Assembly (NCBI GenBank): GCA_033239005.1
Contig: BSQZ01000028.1
Coordinates: forward strand, 6,396,911 to 6,460,910
Source: Lamellibrachia satsuma
Taxonomy: Eukaryota; Annelida; Polychaeta; Sabellida; Siboglinidae
Direction of reading: 5' to 3'
DNA length: 64,000 nucleotides
In this document: piece by piece, positions 1 to 11,630 of the stretch
Numbering within the stretch: position 1 is the first letter of the stretch
Layout: every line of letters begins with the position of its first letter
Position numbers and translations under genes: made by a program
The notes under the pieces: generated by a model
Database searches by the model: none
What the model was told of the DNA's origin: nothing
The model's input: only the letters and a program-made list of their open reading frames with translations

Positions 1-330
1 ATACATTCAGAAAATGAAGGTGAATCATTTTTTAAAAGGTGGCAAGTTTTCAATAGGTTGCAGTAATTGTGAACTTATTTGACAATATTCTGTCTTTTAC
101 TTGTAAATAAATGAGTGGCAGTGATAATTTTAACATCTTACTGTATGCTCTATATATCATTATACAGGTCCGGGCTTAATTTTATTTATATATTTATATG
201 CAATTTAATGCTGTATTATTTAACATTTTATACATTATAAAAATATGCATTTATGTGTAATATTCAACCTCTTTGGTTGCAATTCAAATAAATTTATTAC
301 GTAAATGAAGAAAAGAAGATAGAGCAAAGG
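1..330. other. AT-rich sequence, no gene seen
   Basis: AT-rich single-copy-looking DNA. No open frame of note and no repeat structure that I can recognise. Confidence 0.5.
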
Positions 331-776
331 CAGGTTCCTATACAGTGTAATATACAGCCCTTACGACTGCTCAAAGATAGGTCCTTATATAGTGTAATAT
401 ACAGCCCTTACGATTGCTCAAAGGTAGGTCCTTATATAGAGTAACATACAACCCCCACAATCGCTCAAAGGTAGGTCCTTATATAGTGTAATACACAACC
501 CTCACAACTGCTCAAAGGTAGGTCCTTATATAGTGTAATATACAGCCCTTACAACCATTCAAAGGTAGCTCTTTATATAGTGTAATGTACAGCCCTTACA
601 ACCGCTCAAAGGTAGGCCCTTTTATAGTGTAATATACAGACCTTACAACTGCTCAAAGGTAGGTCCTTTTATAGTGCACTTTACAGCCCTTACAACTGCT
701 CAAAGGTAGGTACTTTACAGCCCTTACAACTGCTCAAAGGTAGGTACTTTACAGCCCTTACGACTGTTCAAAGCAT
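331..776 (+). repeat. 47-bp minisatellite with shortened end units
   Basis: About nine diverged copies of a unit reading roughly GGTCCTTATATAGTGTAATA then TACAGCCCTTACAACTGCTC then AAAGGTA. The last two or three copies (about 706-775) lack some 13 bp of the TATATAGTGTAATA part and are 34 bp long. This suggests a deleted unit was itself amplified. No coding potential. Confidence 0.85.
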
Positions 777-1277
777 CTTACACTTCACCCCCAACAGACC
801 AGTTCATTCCAACACCAACTCGACTTCAGAATAAAATTTCAAAGATGGAAATGGGATAAGACATAGTTATGCTATTAGCACCTTTCATGCAGATGTTGAT
901 ACATAAAATGCCAGTTAGGTAGCTACCGCACCCTGAACACTGCTACTTGCTACACCCCACTGCGCAATACTGTGCTCGCTCACAATTACAATGCTGTTCA
1001 AACACTGCTAGAGATAAATCAAGGCTCGCCACTAATCTGGCATGCTGGAATTGGAAGTCAAACCTAATGGACGTGCTACTCCTGAGCAGAATTTCAAATG
1101 TTCTGTAGTCATTTTGTCGAAGCATGCAGATGCACAGAGACGATGTTGTAAATGTTCACATATGAATCTCTGTGGCTATGGAAAACAATTACTTTAAGCA
1201 CCAGTGATTGCCAACTGTCCCACTAACAATAGATCCTGTCCTCCATTCACAGACTGCAACCTGTCAACAGCTGTGTC
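777..1277. other. no gene seen
   Basis: Mixed-composition sequence with only short chance ORFs. Nothing recognised. Confidence 0.4.
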
Positions 1278-1634
1278 CAGGGCTGGGTCCAATTACGTAG
1301 TTGTAACTGATTACTGTAAAATGCTATAATTGTAAGTGCAATTAAAATATGTTGTGTCACTGCAATTACAGTATGTTTCTTATGACAAACTACCTGAAAA
1401 AAACTATCAACAAAAATATCAATATCCATTAACACAAGTTAAAAAAAAAAATTCAGCAACAGACAACATATAATTAGTAAATGGTGAATATACTTGGTTC
1501 TACATAATACAATTTTAACTGTAATTGTAACAGTGCAGTTGTAATAAATTTGAACATTTTAGAAGTGTAATTGAAGTGAAAAATTAAACATAATTGTAAC
1601 TGATTTGATTTTGTGTAATTGGACCTAACCTTAG
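1278..1634. mobile_element. small TIR element, CAAGGTTGGG family (copy 1)
   Basis: The left end reads AGGGCTGGGTCCAATTAC and the right end, reverse-complemented, reads AAGGTTAGGTCCAATTAC, so about 18 bp of imperfect terminal inverted repeat bound 357 bp. The interior is full of TAATTGTAACTGA-like words. The same ends and interior words recur at 13737-14610 and in part near 38.0 kb. There is no transposase, so this is probably a non-autonomous DNA element. I could not find a convincing target-site duplication. Confidence 0.5.
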
Positions 1635-1921
1635 TTGTATCCAACCAAGTTAACTTATTCATCTTCAGCAACACAGATGCATCAGAAAATGAGTATAATA
1701 TTACGCATAACAATCTGGCATATAAAAATTTCTCTTACATGCTATTGAAGTGAACCATATTTCAATAAACAATTCAATTATTTGTGCCAGACGTTTATAC
1801 ATGTGGTCTTGTTTACCATTATTTAGATGTTCGCACAGGTATGTTGGTTACATGTGAAATACTGCAATGAATCAAAATTTTCTCCAACCAATTTAGCTTC
1901 TGTCAATGCCACTGACAGGAT

Positions 1922-2033
1922 ATGTCATCTATGTCAGGTGTCATCTATGTCAGGTGTCATCTATGTTAGGTGTCATCTATGTCAGGTGTCATCTATGTTA
2001 GGTGTCTTCTGTATTAGGTGACATCTATTTTAG
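1922..2033 (+). repeat. 16-bp tandem repeat
   Basis: Six to seven copies of AGGTGTCATCTATGTY, the later copies diverging (CTTCTGTATT, ACATCTATTTT). Confidence 0.85.
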
Positions 2034-2329
2034 CAACATTGATCTATGCAACACAGTAAATCTGCTATGCCGAACATGTGTCAAAGGTGAACAATTATCC
2101 ACAATGTCTGTTTCAAAGTCCTGTGTTTATAGGTAACTGGATATAGATAAGAGTCTGCCTTCACTATTATCTAATGTTAATTGCCTGTAAATATTCAAAC
2201 ATTTAGATGTGTGAATTCATAGATTTTGAGCAATAAAATAGGGAGATTTCCATAATAATTTATTTCTTTGCAGCCATGAAGATTGAATAAAAGTACTGGA
2301 ACAAAATATGCATTTGATAAAACCAAACG

Positions 2330-2380
2330 TGTACACTTTGTTAGAACATATTTTAAACTAAAAACCAATGTGTGTGTATA

Positions 2381-2417
<37 letters not shown>

Positions 2418-2465
2418 ACACTTTGTTAGAACATATTTTAAACTAAAAACCAATGTGTGTGTATA

Positions 2466-2520
<55 letters not shown>
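2330..2520. repeat. duplicated segment with two (TA)n tracts
   Basis: An approximately 53-bp segment starting TGTACACTTTGTTAGAAC occurs twice, 85 bp apart. Each copy ends in GTGTGTGTATAATT followed by a (TA)n run (about 2384-2414 and 2469-2519). This is a tandem duplication of a microsatellite plus its flank. Confidence 0.85.
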
Positions 2521-2521
<1 letters not shown>

Positions 2522-2702
2522 TAAAGACTACTAGAAGAAATAAAAGGTATATATACACCTGTAAACAGTTATTAGAAATGTATAATGAATAAGTTTAGCA
2601 CTATCTATAAAAAAAGTAATTCTGAGCAGACTAAAAATAAATATAATAATTATAAATGCTATTGGTTAATAAAACAGTTCTCTGTCCTGTTTGTTTTTAT
2701 TT

Positions 2703-5700
2703 TGGGTAAGGGGTATCATGTACAACATTGGGTAAGGGGTATCATGTACAACATTGGGTAAGGGATAGCATGTACAACATTAGGTAAGGGATATCATGTA
2801 AAACATTGAGTAAGGGATAGCGTGTACAACATTGGGTAAGGGGTAGCATGTACAACATTGGGTAAGGGATAGCGTGTACAACATTGGGTAAGGGACAGCA
2901 TGTACAACATTGGGTAAGGGATAGCATGTACAACATTGGGTAAGGGGTAGCATGTAAAACATTGGGTAAGGGATAGCATGTACAACATTGGGTAAGGGAT
3001 AGCATGTAAAACATTGGGTAAGGGATAGCATGTAAAACATTGGGTAAGGGGTAGCATGTACAACATTGGGTAAGGGATAGCATGTAAAACATTGGGTAAG
3101 GGGTAGCATGTAAAACATTGGGTAAGGGATAGCATGTAAAACATTGGGTAAGGGATAGCATGTACAACATTGGGTAAGGGGTAGCGTGTACAACATTGGG
3201 TAAGGGATAGCATGTAAAACATTGGGTAAGGGGTAGCATGTAAAACATTGGGTAAGGGATAGCATGTAAAACATTGGGTAAGGGATAGCATGTACAACAT
3301 TGGGTAAGGGGTAGCGTGTACAACATTGGGTAAGGGATAGCATGTACAACATTGGGTAAGGGATAGCATGTAAAACATTGGGTAAGGGATAGCATGTACA
3401 ACATTGGGTAAGGGATAGCGTGTACAACATTGGGTAAGGGATAGCATGTACAACATTGGGTAAGGGATAGCATGTACAACATTGGGTAAGGGGTAGCATG
3501 TAAAACATTGGGTAAGGGATAGCATGTAAAACATTGGGTAAGGGATAGCATGTACAACATTGGGTAAGGGGTAGCGTGTACAACATTGGGTAAGGGATAG
3601 CATGTAAAACATTGGGTAAGGGATAGCATGTACAACATTGGGTAAGGGATAGCATGTACAACATTGGGTAAGAGGTAGCATGTACAACATTGGGTAAGGG
3701 ATAGCATGTAAAACATTGGGTAAGGGATAGCATGTAAAACATTGGGTAAGGGATAGCATGTACAACATTGGGTAAGGGATAGCATGTACAACATTGGGTA
3801 AGAGGTAGCATGTACAACATTGGGTAAGGGATAGCATGTACAACATTGGGTAAGGGACAGCGTGTACAACACTGAGTAAGGGGTAGCATGTAAAACATTG
3901 GGTAAGGGATAGCATGTACAACATTAGGTAAGGGATAGCATGTAAAACATTGGGTAAGGGATAGCATGTACAACATTGGGTAAGAGGTAGCATGTACAAC
4001 ATTGGGTAAGGGATAGCATGTAAAACATTGGGTAAGGGATAGCATGTACAACATTGGGTAAGAGGTAGCATGTACAACATTGGGTAAGGGATAGCATGTA
4101 CAACATTGGGTAAGGGATAGCATGTAAAACATTGGGTAAGTGATAGCATGTAAAACATTGGGTAAGGGATAGCATGTAAAACATTGGGTAAGGGATAGCA
4201 TGTACAACATTGGGTAAGAGGTAGCATGTACAACATTGGGTAAGGGATAGCATGTACAACATTGGGTAAGGGATAGCATGTAAAACATTGGGTAAGGGAT
4301 AGCATGTACAACATTGGGTAAGGGATAGCATGTAAAACATTGGGTAAGGGATAGCATGTAAAACATTGGGTAAGGGATAGCATGTACAACATTGGGTAAG
4401 GGATAGCATGTACAACATTGGGTAAGGGACAGCGTGTACAACATTGAGTAAGGGGTAGCATGTACAACATTGGGTAAGGGATAGCATGTACAACATTGGG
4501 TAAGAGGTAGCATGTACAACATTGGGTAAGGGATAGCATGTACAACATTGGGTAAGGGATAGCATGTAAAACATTGGGTAAGGGGTAGCATGTAAAACAT
4601 TGGGTAAGGGATAGCATGTACAACATTGGGTAAGGGATAGCATGTAAAACATTGGGTAAGGGATAGCATGTAAAACATTGGGTAAGGGATAGCATGTAAA
4701 ACATTGGGTAAGGGGTAGCATGTAAAACATTGGGTAAGGGATAGCATGTACAACATTGGGTAAGGGGTAGCATGTAAAACATTGGGTAAGGGATAGCATG
4801 TACAACATTGGGTAAGGGATAGCATGTAAAACATTGGGTAAGGGATAGCATGTAAAACATTGGGTAAGGGATAGCATGTAAAACATTGGGTAAGGGATAG
4901 CATGTACAACATTGGGTAAGGGGTAGCATGTAAAACATTGGGTAAGGGATAGCATGTACAACATTGGGTAAGGGATAGCATGTAAAACATTGGGTAAGGG
5001 ATAGCATGTAAAACATTGGGTAAGGGATAGCGTGTAAAACATTTGGTAAGGGATAGCGTGTAAAACATTGGGTAAGGGATAGCGTGTAAAACATTGGGTA
5101 AGGGACAGCGTGTACAACATTGGGTAAGGGATAGCATGTAAAACATTGGGTAAGGGATAGCATGTAAAACATTGGGTAAGGGATAGCATGTAAAACATTG
5201 GGTAAGGGATAGCATGTAAAACATTGGGTAAGGGGTAGCATGTAAAACATTGGGTAAGGGATAGCATGTAAAACATTGGGTAAGGGATAGCATGTAAAAC
5301 ATTGGGTAAGGGATAGCATGTAAAACATTGGGTAAGGGGTAGCATGTAAAACATTGGGTAAGGGATAGCATGTACAACATTGGGTAAGGGATAGCATGTA
5401 AAACATTGGGTAAGGGATAGCATGTAAAACATTGGGTCAGGGATAGCATGTAAAACATTGGGTAAGGGATAGCGTGTACAACATTGGGTAAGGGATAGCA
5501 TGTAAAACATTGGGTAAGGGATAGCATGTAAAACATTGGGTCAGGGATAGCATGTAAAACATTGGGTAAGGGATAGCATGTAAAACATTGGGTCAGGGAT
5601 AGCATGTAAAACATTGGGTAAGGGATAGCATGTAAAACATTGGGTAACGGATAGCGTGTAAAACATTGGGTAAGGGACAGCGTGTACATTGGGTAAGGGG

Positions 5701-6027
5701 TAGCATGTAAAACATTGGGTAAGGGATAGCATGTACAACATTGGGTAAGGGATAGCATGTAAAACATTGGGTAAGGGATAGCGTGTAAAACATTGGGTAA
5801 GGGGTAGCATGTAAAACATTGGGTAAGGGATAGCATGTAAAACATTGGGTAAGGGATAGCGTGTAAAACATTGGGTAAGGGGTAGCATGTAAAACATTGG
5901 GTAAGGGATAGCGTGTAAAACATTGGGTAAGGGGTAGCATGTAAAACATTGGGTAAGGGGTAGTGTTTACAACATTGGGAAAGGGGTAGTGTTTACAACA
6001 TTGGGTAAGGGGTAGTGTTTACAACAT
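2703..6027. repeat. 26-bp minisatellite, about 128 copies
   Basis: Continuous array of the unit GGGTAAGGGRTAGCRTGTAM plus AACATT. Most variation is limited to three sites: GGGG/GGGA, GCATG/GCGTG and GTACAA/GTAAAA. Minor variants have GGGTCAGGG, and one unit near 5690 is 3 bp short. Because 26 is not a multiple of 3 and the minus strand of the unit has no stop, all three minus frames stay open for hundreds of codons (runs of PLPNVLHAIPYPM). These are artefacts, not proteins. The array's right end merges with the 3' coding end of the LINE at 5993-6800. Confidence 0.97.
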
Positions 6028-6800
6028 CGCATATTATATGGCACAACCCTTGCAGTTGGTAGGAATTTGTGCAGTTCATGCTGCGGTTGTTCGATTTGTT
6101 TAAAAAAGTGTTCACATATAACTGTATATGTCTGTCTTTCAAAGTAACCAGCTGCGCATGTGTTAGTGCCTCGATATAGGGTGTGTCCGGGCATATAATG
6201 TTTATAGCACGTCTTTGCACTCGCTCCAAATCACTTTGCAGAACCAGTGTGAGTGGACCATGCAGGGCAAGTGTATTGAGTTGGAGCAGTAAAAACAGCC
6301 TCTTGGCAGCTTTTCATGTGATTTCCCCAATATGTACGTCCCATGACAGATTGCTGATAATAGTTATACCAAGTACCTTTGCCTCAATTACTCTCTGGGT
6401 TTCTCTTCCGTTGATACGTATGGGGTGGAAATCTTTCCTTGTTTTTTAGAAAAATCAATAAGTTCTTTTGTCTTATTTTGGTTGATTTTCATGTCATTTT
6501 GTGTTGTCCAACTGTACACCACATCAGCTGCTTCCTGGAGGGTGGGCACCTGGTGTCCAGTGTAGATGATGCTCATGTCATCAATGTATTTGTAAGAATC
6601 ACACGCCGCTTTTAAGTAATTTATTATGAGGACGAAAGTACAGCTTTGTGCCTTGTGGAACTCCTCCGTGGATGTGGTTCCAGCTGGATGCTGCGTTAAG
6701 TTTTGAAGTAGAGCGTTGTGATTGATTAGGTCAAATGCCTTAGAAAAGTCAAGTAATAATTCCTGGATGGATGCATCTGTGCTTGTATAACGACAACATA
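5993..6800 (-). pseudogene. LINE reverse transcriptase pseudogene (CR1/Jockey type), 3' part
   Basis: Minus-strand remains of a non-LTR retrotransposon ORF2. In order: motif A as LLLDFSKAFDLINH (core at 6730-6750), a GGVPQGTKL motif in another frame, the catalytic YIDD (6577-6588), LQEAADVVYSWTTQNDMKIN, and the C-terminal ERVQRRAINIICPDTPY with YNMRCCKHYPLPNV. Frameshifts separate these blocks, and the segment between GVPQGTKL and YIDD is garbled, so it cannot make an enzyme. The 5' part with the endonuclease is absent. The C-terminal HYPLPNV codons run directly into the 26-bp minisatellite, whose minus-strand translation is also YPLPNV. The clade call rests on motif style only. Confidence 0.8.
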
Positions 6801-8336
6801 TTCAGCAGGTACAGATAACACTTCAAGATGAAGGTAGTCATTGCCAGCATTCAGGGCAGGTAGATGGTAACTCACTCACTTGAAGAAGTCAGTTATGATT
6901 CCAAAATAAAACAAATTGATGGCGAAACTGGTTGAGACATACCTTTTAGTGTGGAAATTGTCCAAAAAAGCTTAGAGCAAATGAAATATCTCTGTTGGGG
7001 AAAATTTGATTTAATTGCAAGAGGGCATTGGTGACTGTAAAATGAGAAAACATTTGCCCAATTTTACCAAAAGCAGATTTTATTTAAATTCTGGATATTA
7101 ATAATTTTGCTCTAAATTTGGGAGATCCCATCAAACGAGGCAATATGAAACCTCTATGAACTATATTTATGAAGTTAAGTTTCTGGACTTACTTTTGCAA
7201 GTTACAAAATGTGACACTGTTATAATACCAGGTGTGTTCTACTGCCACTAGTTCTAGCTGTGTTTAGATTTCTTGCAACGACCACCACATCCTCATACAT
7301 TTGCCTTGGTTTTTGCCCGTCACTCCATGGCACATTGATCAACCACTGGTGTCTCTAAGGACTTCAAGTATTGATACAAACACTTCCGGCCACATATCTC
7401 GCATGCGGGCAAAGAAATATCATCCACCAATCTGATATCAAAGGTGATGTGCCAGAGAGATGTTATAAAGTTACAAAAACTCAGCGTCATATCTGAACAG
7501 CCTGCCACTGTACCGCACTGCGCAGATGAGTTCAGCGCACAGAACATGTCAAGCAAAATTACTTTCTTGCATGTGACTACACACTGATCTAATTATATAC
7601 ATGTGCTGACTAACAATGCCTTAGTTGAGATACTAATGGGCTGGTGGAGATGGAACCGTAGCTGTGGTGTCTTGCATCATGTTAACTACATGCAGTCTGT
7701 AGCAGGCCAAGAAGCCCTTACAAGCTCTGACAGTTGGTTTATAGTGGCAGCCGTCTCATAGGGCCATCCTTATGTATTCAAGGCATCATGCTAACAGTCC
7801 ACGACCTGCTGTCTATGTCACAGATCAACTCCAGGTAAAGCTGTCCTTTGGCTTCATTTACAGGATGCACAAATAAACACCTGAAACTCTGTGATTTTGT
7901 GCCATATGTGTCACCAATTTGGACTAGACACCATTACTACAAAGTGTTTTTAATATTTTTTCATTGTAGCATCTGGAGAAAAGCATTATCACATTTACAT
8001 TTGCTAAATCTTTCATGACTACTTTGCATTGCCCTACGGGAACCTGCTTTTATAACTATATGTTACTGGAGAACGCAGGAACTAACTGCTTATATATGTT
8101 ATGGATATTAACTCTTGTTTGAATCATGATGCCTTGCTAAAGTACGCCAAATTGAAGTACAGCTTCAGACCGGTCTCACTGTACAGTGGAAACATCTCTC
8201 ATTTCACATGGAATACTCTTTTTTCTGCTTGCTAAACGTCCACATCAGTCTATAAAATAATACACTATGGCTGAATATTGTGAAGATGGTAAATTGTCAT
8301 GTGTGTCTATCATAAGAAAAGCATAGTTGGGTGTTT
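6801..8336. other. no gene recognised
   Basis: Unique-looking sequence. A 78-codon minus-strand ORF at 7320-7556 contains CEICGRKC but has no recognisable family and no convincing splice sites, so I do not call it. Confidence 0.35.
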
Positions 8337-9330
8337 TCAGGACAGACTTGGTAGCTTTGGTGTAGTGGACAAGTGTACAAGAAACAGATGTGATAGCTAT
8401 GGTGCAGTAACCAAATGTGCAAAAGACAGATGTGATAGCTATGGTGTAGTAGCCAAGTGTACAATAGACAGTTGTGACAGCTATGGTGTAGTAGCCAAGT
8501 GTACAATAGACAGATGTGATAGCTATGGTGTAGTAGCCAAGTATACAATAGACAGATGTGATAGCGATGGTGTAGTAGCCAAATGTGCAAGAGACAGACG
8601 TGATAGCCATGGTGCAGTACCCAAGTGTACAAGAAACATGATAGCTATGGTGAAGTAGCCAAGTGTACAATAGACAGATGTGATAGCTATGGTGAAGTAG
8701 TCGAGTGTACAATAGACAGATGTAGCTATGGTGTAGTACAGAAACAGTAAGAGGAAATATTTATTAGTCCCAAACGAAACAGATTATTCAACACAAAAAC
8801 CATACAATATATTACATTTATGCCGACATGAGAAAACGATTGTGGTAAGAATATAGAGTACAGTCGGAAAATAAAATATAGTAGAAAAGTGAAAATAAAG
8901 ATAGTAGCCAAGACTTTTTAGCTATGGTTTGTAGCCAAGACATGTTAGCTATGGTATAGTAGTCAAGTGTACAAGAGAGACATGATAGCTATGGTGAGGT
9001 AGCCAAGTTTCCAATAGACAGATGTGATAGCTATGGAATAGTAGTCAAGTATACAATAGACATATGTGATAGTTATGGGTGTAGTAGCAAAGACATGTTA
9101 GATATGGTGTAATAGCCAAGACATGTTAGCTATGGTATAGTAGTCAAGTGTACAAGAGAGAGAAATGATAGCTATGGTGAGGTAGTCAAGTGTACAATAG
9201 ACAGACATGATAGCGATGGTGTAACAGTTAAGTATACAAGAGACATACACGACAGAGCTTTATTGTGTAGTAGTCAAGACTTACTGTCAGTGGGTGAGTC
9301 AGACATGATAGCTATGGTGTAGTAGTCGAT
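8337..9330 (+). repeat. 42-bp minisatellite, interrupted
   Basis: Unit approximately GATAGCTATGGTGTAGTAGC then CAAGTGTACAATAGACAGAT then GT. About ten good copies lie at 8337-8745. About 160 bp of unrelated AT-rich sequence (8746-8905) interrupts the array, which then resumes in a more degenerate form to about 9330. Because 42 is divisible by 3, ORFs of 111-155 codons with the repeat YTWLLHHSYHICLL appear on both strands. I treat them as artefacts. Confidence 0.9.
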
Positions 9331-9556
9331 GGGAGGCAGGTCCTTGCAGGGAGTGCTCCCACAGCTGAGTGAGGGAGGAGAGGAAGGCTGAGAGTGAAGC
9401 TGGTCAATACCCTCCACAGACATCTTCCACCACCGTCAGTTGGGGCGTAGTGGGGTGTGTTAGCAAGTAAAGCAGCACATCTGCAAGACAGGTTAGTAGT
9501 TGGTGCTGAAGTACATTTAGTTTCAATGTTAGTGCATGTGAAAAAGGCTTTAGTAT

Positions 9557-9620
9557 CATCACCTTGCAACAACTAGGTGACAACTGACATCACCTTGCAA
9601 CAACTAGGTGACAACTGAAC
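9557..9620 (+). repeat. 32-bp direct duplication
   Basis: Two adjacent copies of ATCACCTTGCAACAACTAGG followed by TGACAACTGAC. Just downstream (9640-9830) is a looser set of GTCAGTGACACTGACA words, including about three 24-bp units of the form ATTGTCATTGACACCGACAT plus ACAA. Confidence 0.8.
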
Positions 9621-9976
9621 ATGTTGTTAATTACACAGTGACACTGACAGAGACTATCAGTGCCATTGACACAATTACACAGAGAAACCATCACTGAAAA
9701 GAAGTCAGCCACACACTGACAGAAGATTTGAGCAAAGCACTGACACAGACATTGTCAGTGACACTGACATAGAAATTGTCATTGACACCGACATACAAAT
9801 TGTCATTGAGCCTGAAACAGTACCGGTAATACAGCGGAGAACTTAAAGATGCAAAAACACAGTATTGTCATGTTTTGACAAATTCCAATATAAAAGCAAT
9901 TACATTTTGTCACAAAAAGTTGATAATGTTAATTCCAATATTCTAGTTCTTTTTTTACCAATTATCTTTTCTTTAA

Positions 9977-10020
9977 ATAGCTTGGTTCCCACCAACTGTA
10001 AATTGATCAGATCTCTATAG
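9977..10020 (+). repeat. left copy of a 44-bp host direct repeat split by the hAT insertion
   Basis: This segment (starting ATAGCTTGGTTCCCACC and ending ATCTCTATAG) recurs at 11926-11969. Removing the hAT element and one target duplication leaves the two copies 51 bp apart. The transposon therefore landed inside a pre-existing tandem duplication. Confidence 0.85.
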
Positions 10021-10334
10021 GACAGGGTTGGCAGGTTTATGGCAGGGTGGTTTTTACCAGGTGGTTTTTACCGGTAAAAACTGCCCTGCCAAAAACAGGT
10101 TTAAGGCAGTTTAAGGCATAGAAAATGCCTTAAACATATTTCATAAAAAAAAACAATAAAAGTATTATATTAAACATGCCCTAAAGTATGACATAAGTAT
10201 TAATAATTCCCTTCTCAATTGTTACATATGTGCTAGAGATGTAAGAAACAGGTTTAAGGCAGTTTAGGGCATAGAAAGGCAAGGATATCGCAGGTTCACT
10301 ACTGGATAAGGTCTACGAGGAGCTGAGAGGAGAC

Positions 10335-11534
10335 ATGAAGGAGGCAGTGAGCGGCAAAACAGCCACCCTTGTAGAGGATGGCTGGTCCAACATCCACAAC
10401 GAACCGGTCATAGCATCATGTCTACAGGTGGAGAACAGTGTGTATTTCCTTGACAGCCATGACGCTGGTTCTATGACAAAGAGCGCTGAAAACTGCAAGG
10501 TGTTGTGTCTAGAGTCTATCCAGAAGGCTAAGGATGAATTCAACTGTGATGTCAAGGGTGTAGTTACAGACAATGCAAGGTCCATGGAGAAGATGAGAAA
10601 GGACTTACTTGAGCAGGACTCTGACCTCATTGTGTATGGGTGTTCAGCACATTGGCTGCAGCTGCTTGGCAGAGACTGTACCCCATCAGCCATCACCAAG
10701 CACATTACCGTGGTACAGAAGTACTTCAGGAACCACCACAAACCCCAAGCCTGGCTCAGTGAGAAGGGTGGTAAGAAGCCTGTCCTGGCTGGGGATACCA
10801 GATGGAACAGTGAGATAGACATGGTCGAAAGTTTCCTTGCCAACAGATGCTACTACCAGCAGATCATCCAAGAGCATGAGAAGGACTTGTCATTCGACAG
10901 TTTGTTAGTTGCCAAGGTGATGGATTACTCCCTCTGCAAGAATGGCAAAGACCTTGTCGACCAACTTAGACCCATTGCTTCTGCTCTGGACAGGTGTCAG
11001 AGCGATGGATCATCACTGGCAGATGCATGCAATGCCTGGCTGGGCCTCCTGTCAGAACCTGCACTCCGCCCCCATGAGAAAGTTGTCAACAAGCGATTCC
11101 AAGATGCCATCACACTAGAGCACCTCACAGCCTACATGTTGCACCCCAAGTACAGAGGGGAGAAGCTGACAATGGAGCAACAGCAAGATGTGAGCACATG
11201 GCTTGCTAACCGTGACCCTGGTTTCATCACAAGCTTCATCAGCTTCCAAGCCAAGGTTGCTCCCTTCCCTGGCAGCTACTTCTCTCCAGAAGCGATCAGC
11301 ATCTCCCGACACACCTGGTGGCAAGGTGCTGCAGTCTGTGGTGTTGATCCAGCCTTTGCTGACCTGGCACAAAGACTGACAACATCACCAGCATCTTCAG
11401 CATCAATTGAGAGGGTGTTCAGTACATTCAGTTTTATACACAACAAGATCAGGAATCGGCTGGGTGTCCAAAAAGCAAGCAAGCTTGTCTTTTGTTACCG
11501 CATGCTGCGTGGAATCAAGGACTTGGACTGGTAA
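10335..11534 (+). CDS. hAT-family transposase, N-terminally truncated
   Basis: A 399-residue hAT transposase: the RNase H-like enzyme that cuts and rejoins the element's ends. Visible landmarks are DGWSNIHNEPV (first catalytic Asp, residue 15), VVTDNARSM (second Asp, 79), YGCSAHWLQLL (the conserved Cys/His pair, 103 and 106), AGDTRWNS (154-159), and the C-terminal dimerisation block ASSASIERVFSTFSFIHNK with the catalytic-position Glu at about 359. Full hAT enzymes are typically about 600 residues or more and start with a BED zinc finger. Here nothing precedes the core except about 20 in-frame codons (open back to 10275, no Met), so the DNA-binding domain is missing. Either an internal deletion removed it or an exon is missing. 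The start at 10335 is simply the first Met and is doubtful. The copy is probably non-autonomous. Confidence 0.88.
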   Translation: MKEAVSGKTATLVEDGWSNIHNEPVIASCLQVENSVYFLDSHDAGSMTKSAENCKVLCLESIQKAKDEFNCDVKGVVTDNARSMEKMRKDLLEQDSDLIVYGCSAHWLQLLGRDCTPSAITKHITVVQKYFRNHHKPQAWLSEKGGKKPVLAGDTRWNSEIDMVESFLANRCYYQQIIQEHEKDLSFDSLLVAKVMDYSLCKNGKDLVDQLRPIASALDRCQSDGSSLADACNAWLGLLSEPALRPHEKVVNKRFQDAITLEHLTAYMLHPKYRGEKLTMEQQQDVSTWLANRDPGFITSFISFQAKVAPFPGSYFSPEAISISRHTWWQGAAVCGVDPAFADLAQRLTTSPASSASIERVFSTFSFIHNKIRNRLGVQKASKLVFCYRMLRGIKDLDW

Positions 11535-11630
11535 ATTGTGAATACTGATTAGTAAAATTGTCTCAAAATTGTTACCGCGTGCTGCGTGGAATCAAGGACT
11601 TGGACTGGTAAAATGTGAAGACCGATTAGT
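11493..11630 (+). repeat. tandem duplication of the transposase 3' end
   Basis: The last codons of the transposase plus 3' flank (TGTTACCGCATGCTGCGTGG through GACTTGGACTGGTAAA) are repeated about 74 bp downstream with a few substitutions (CGCGTG for CGCATG). The stop at 11532-11534 lies in the first copy, so the second is untranslated. Confidence 0.85.

Noticed and set aside
2742..5923. Minus-strand ORFs of 376-1047 codons (PLPNVLHAIPYPM repeats)
   Set aside because: They are read-through of the 26-bp minisatellite, open in all three minus frames. There are no other domains, and variation follows DNA units, not codons.
2703..6027. Telomere-like or G-quadruplex array because of GGGTAAGGG
   Set aside because: The unit is 26 bp with a long non-G part, it is not TTAGGG, and it is better explained by derivation from the adjacent LINE.
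7320..7556. Possible small exon with CEICGRKC
   Set aside because: Only one Cys pair cluster, no recognised family, and no splice sites of quality at either end.
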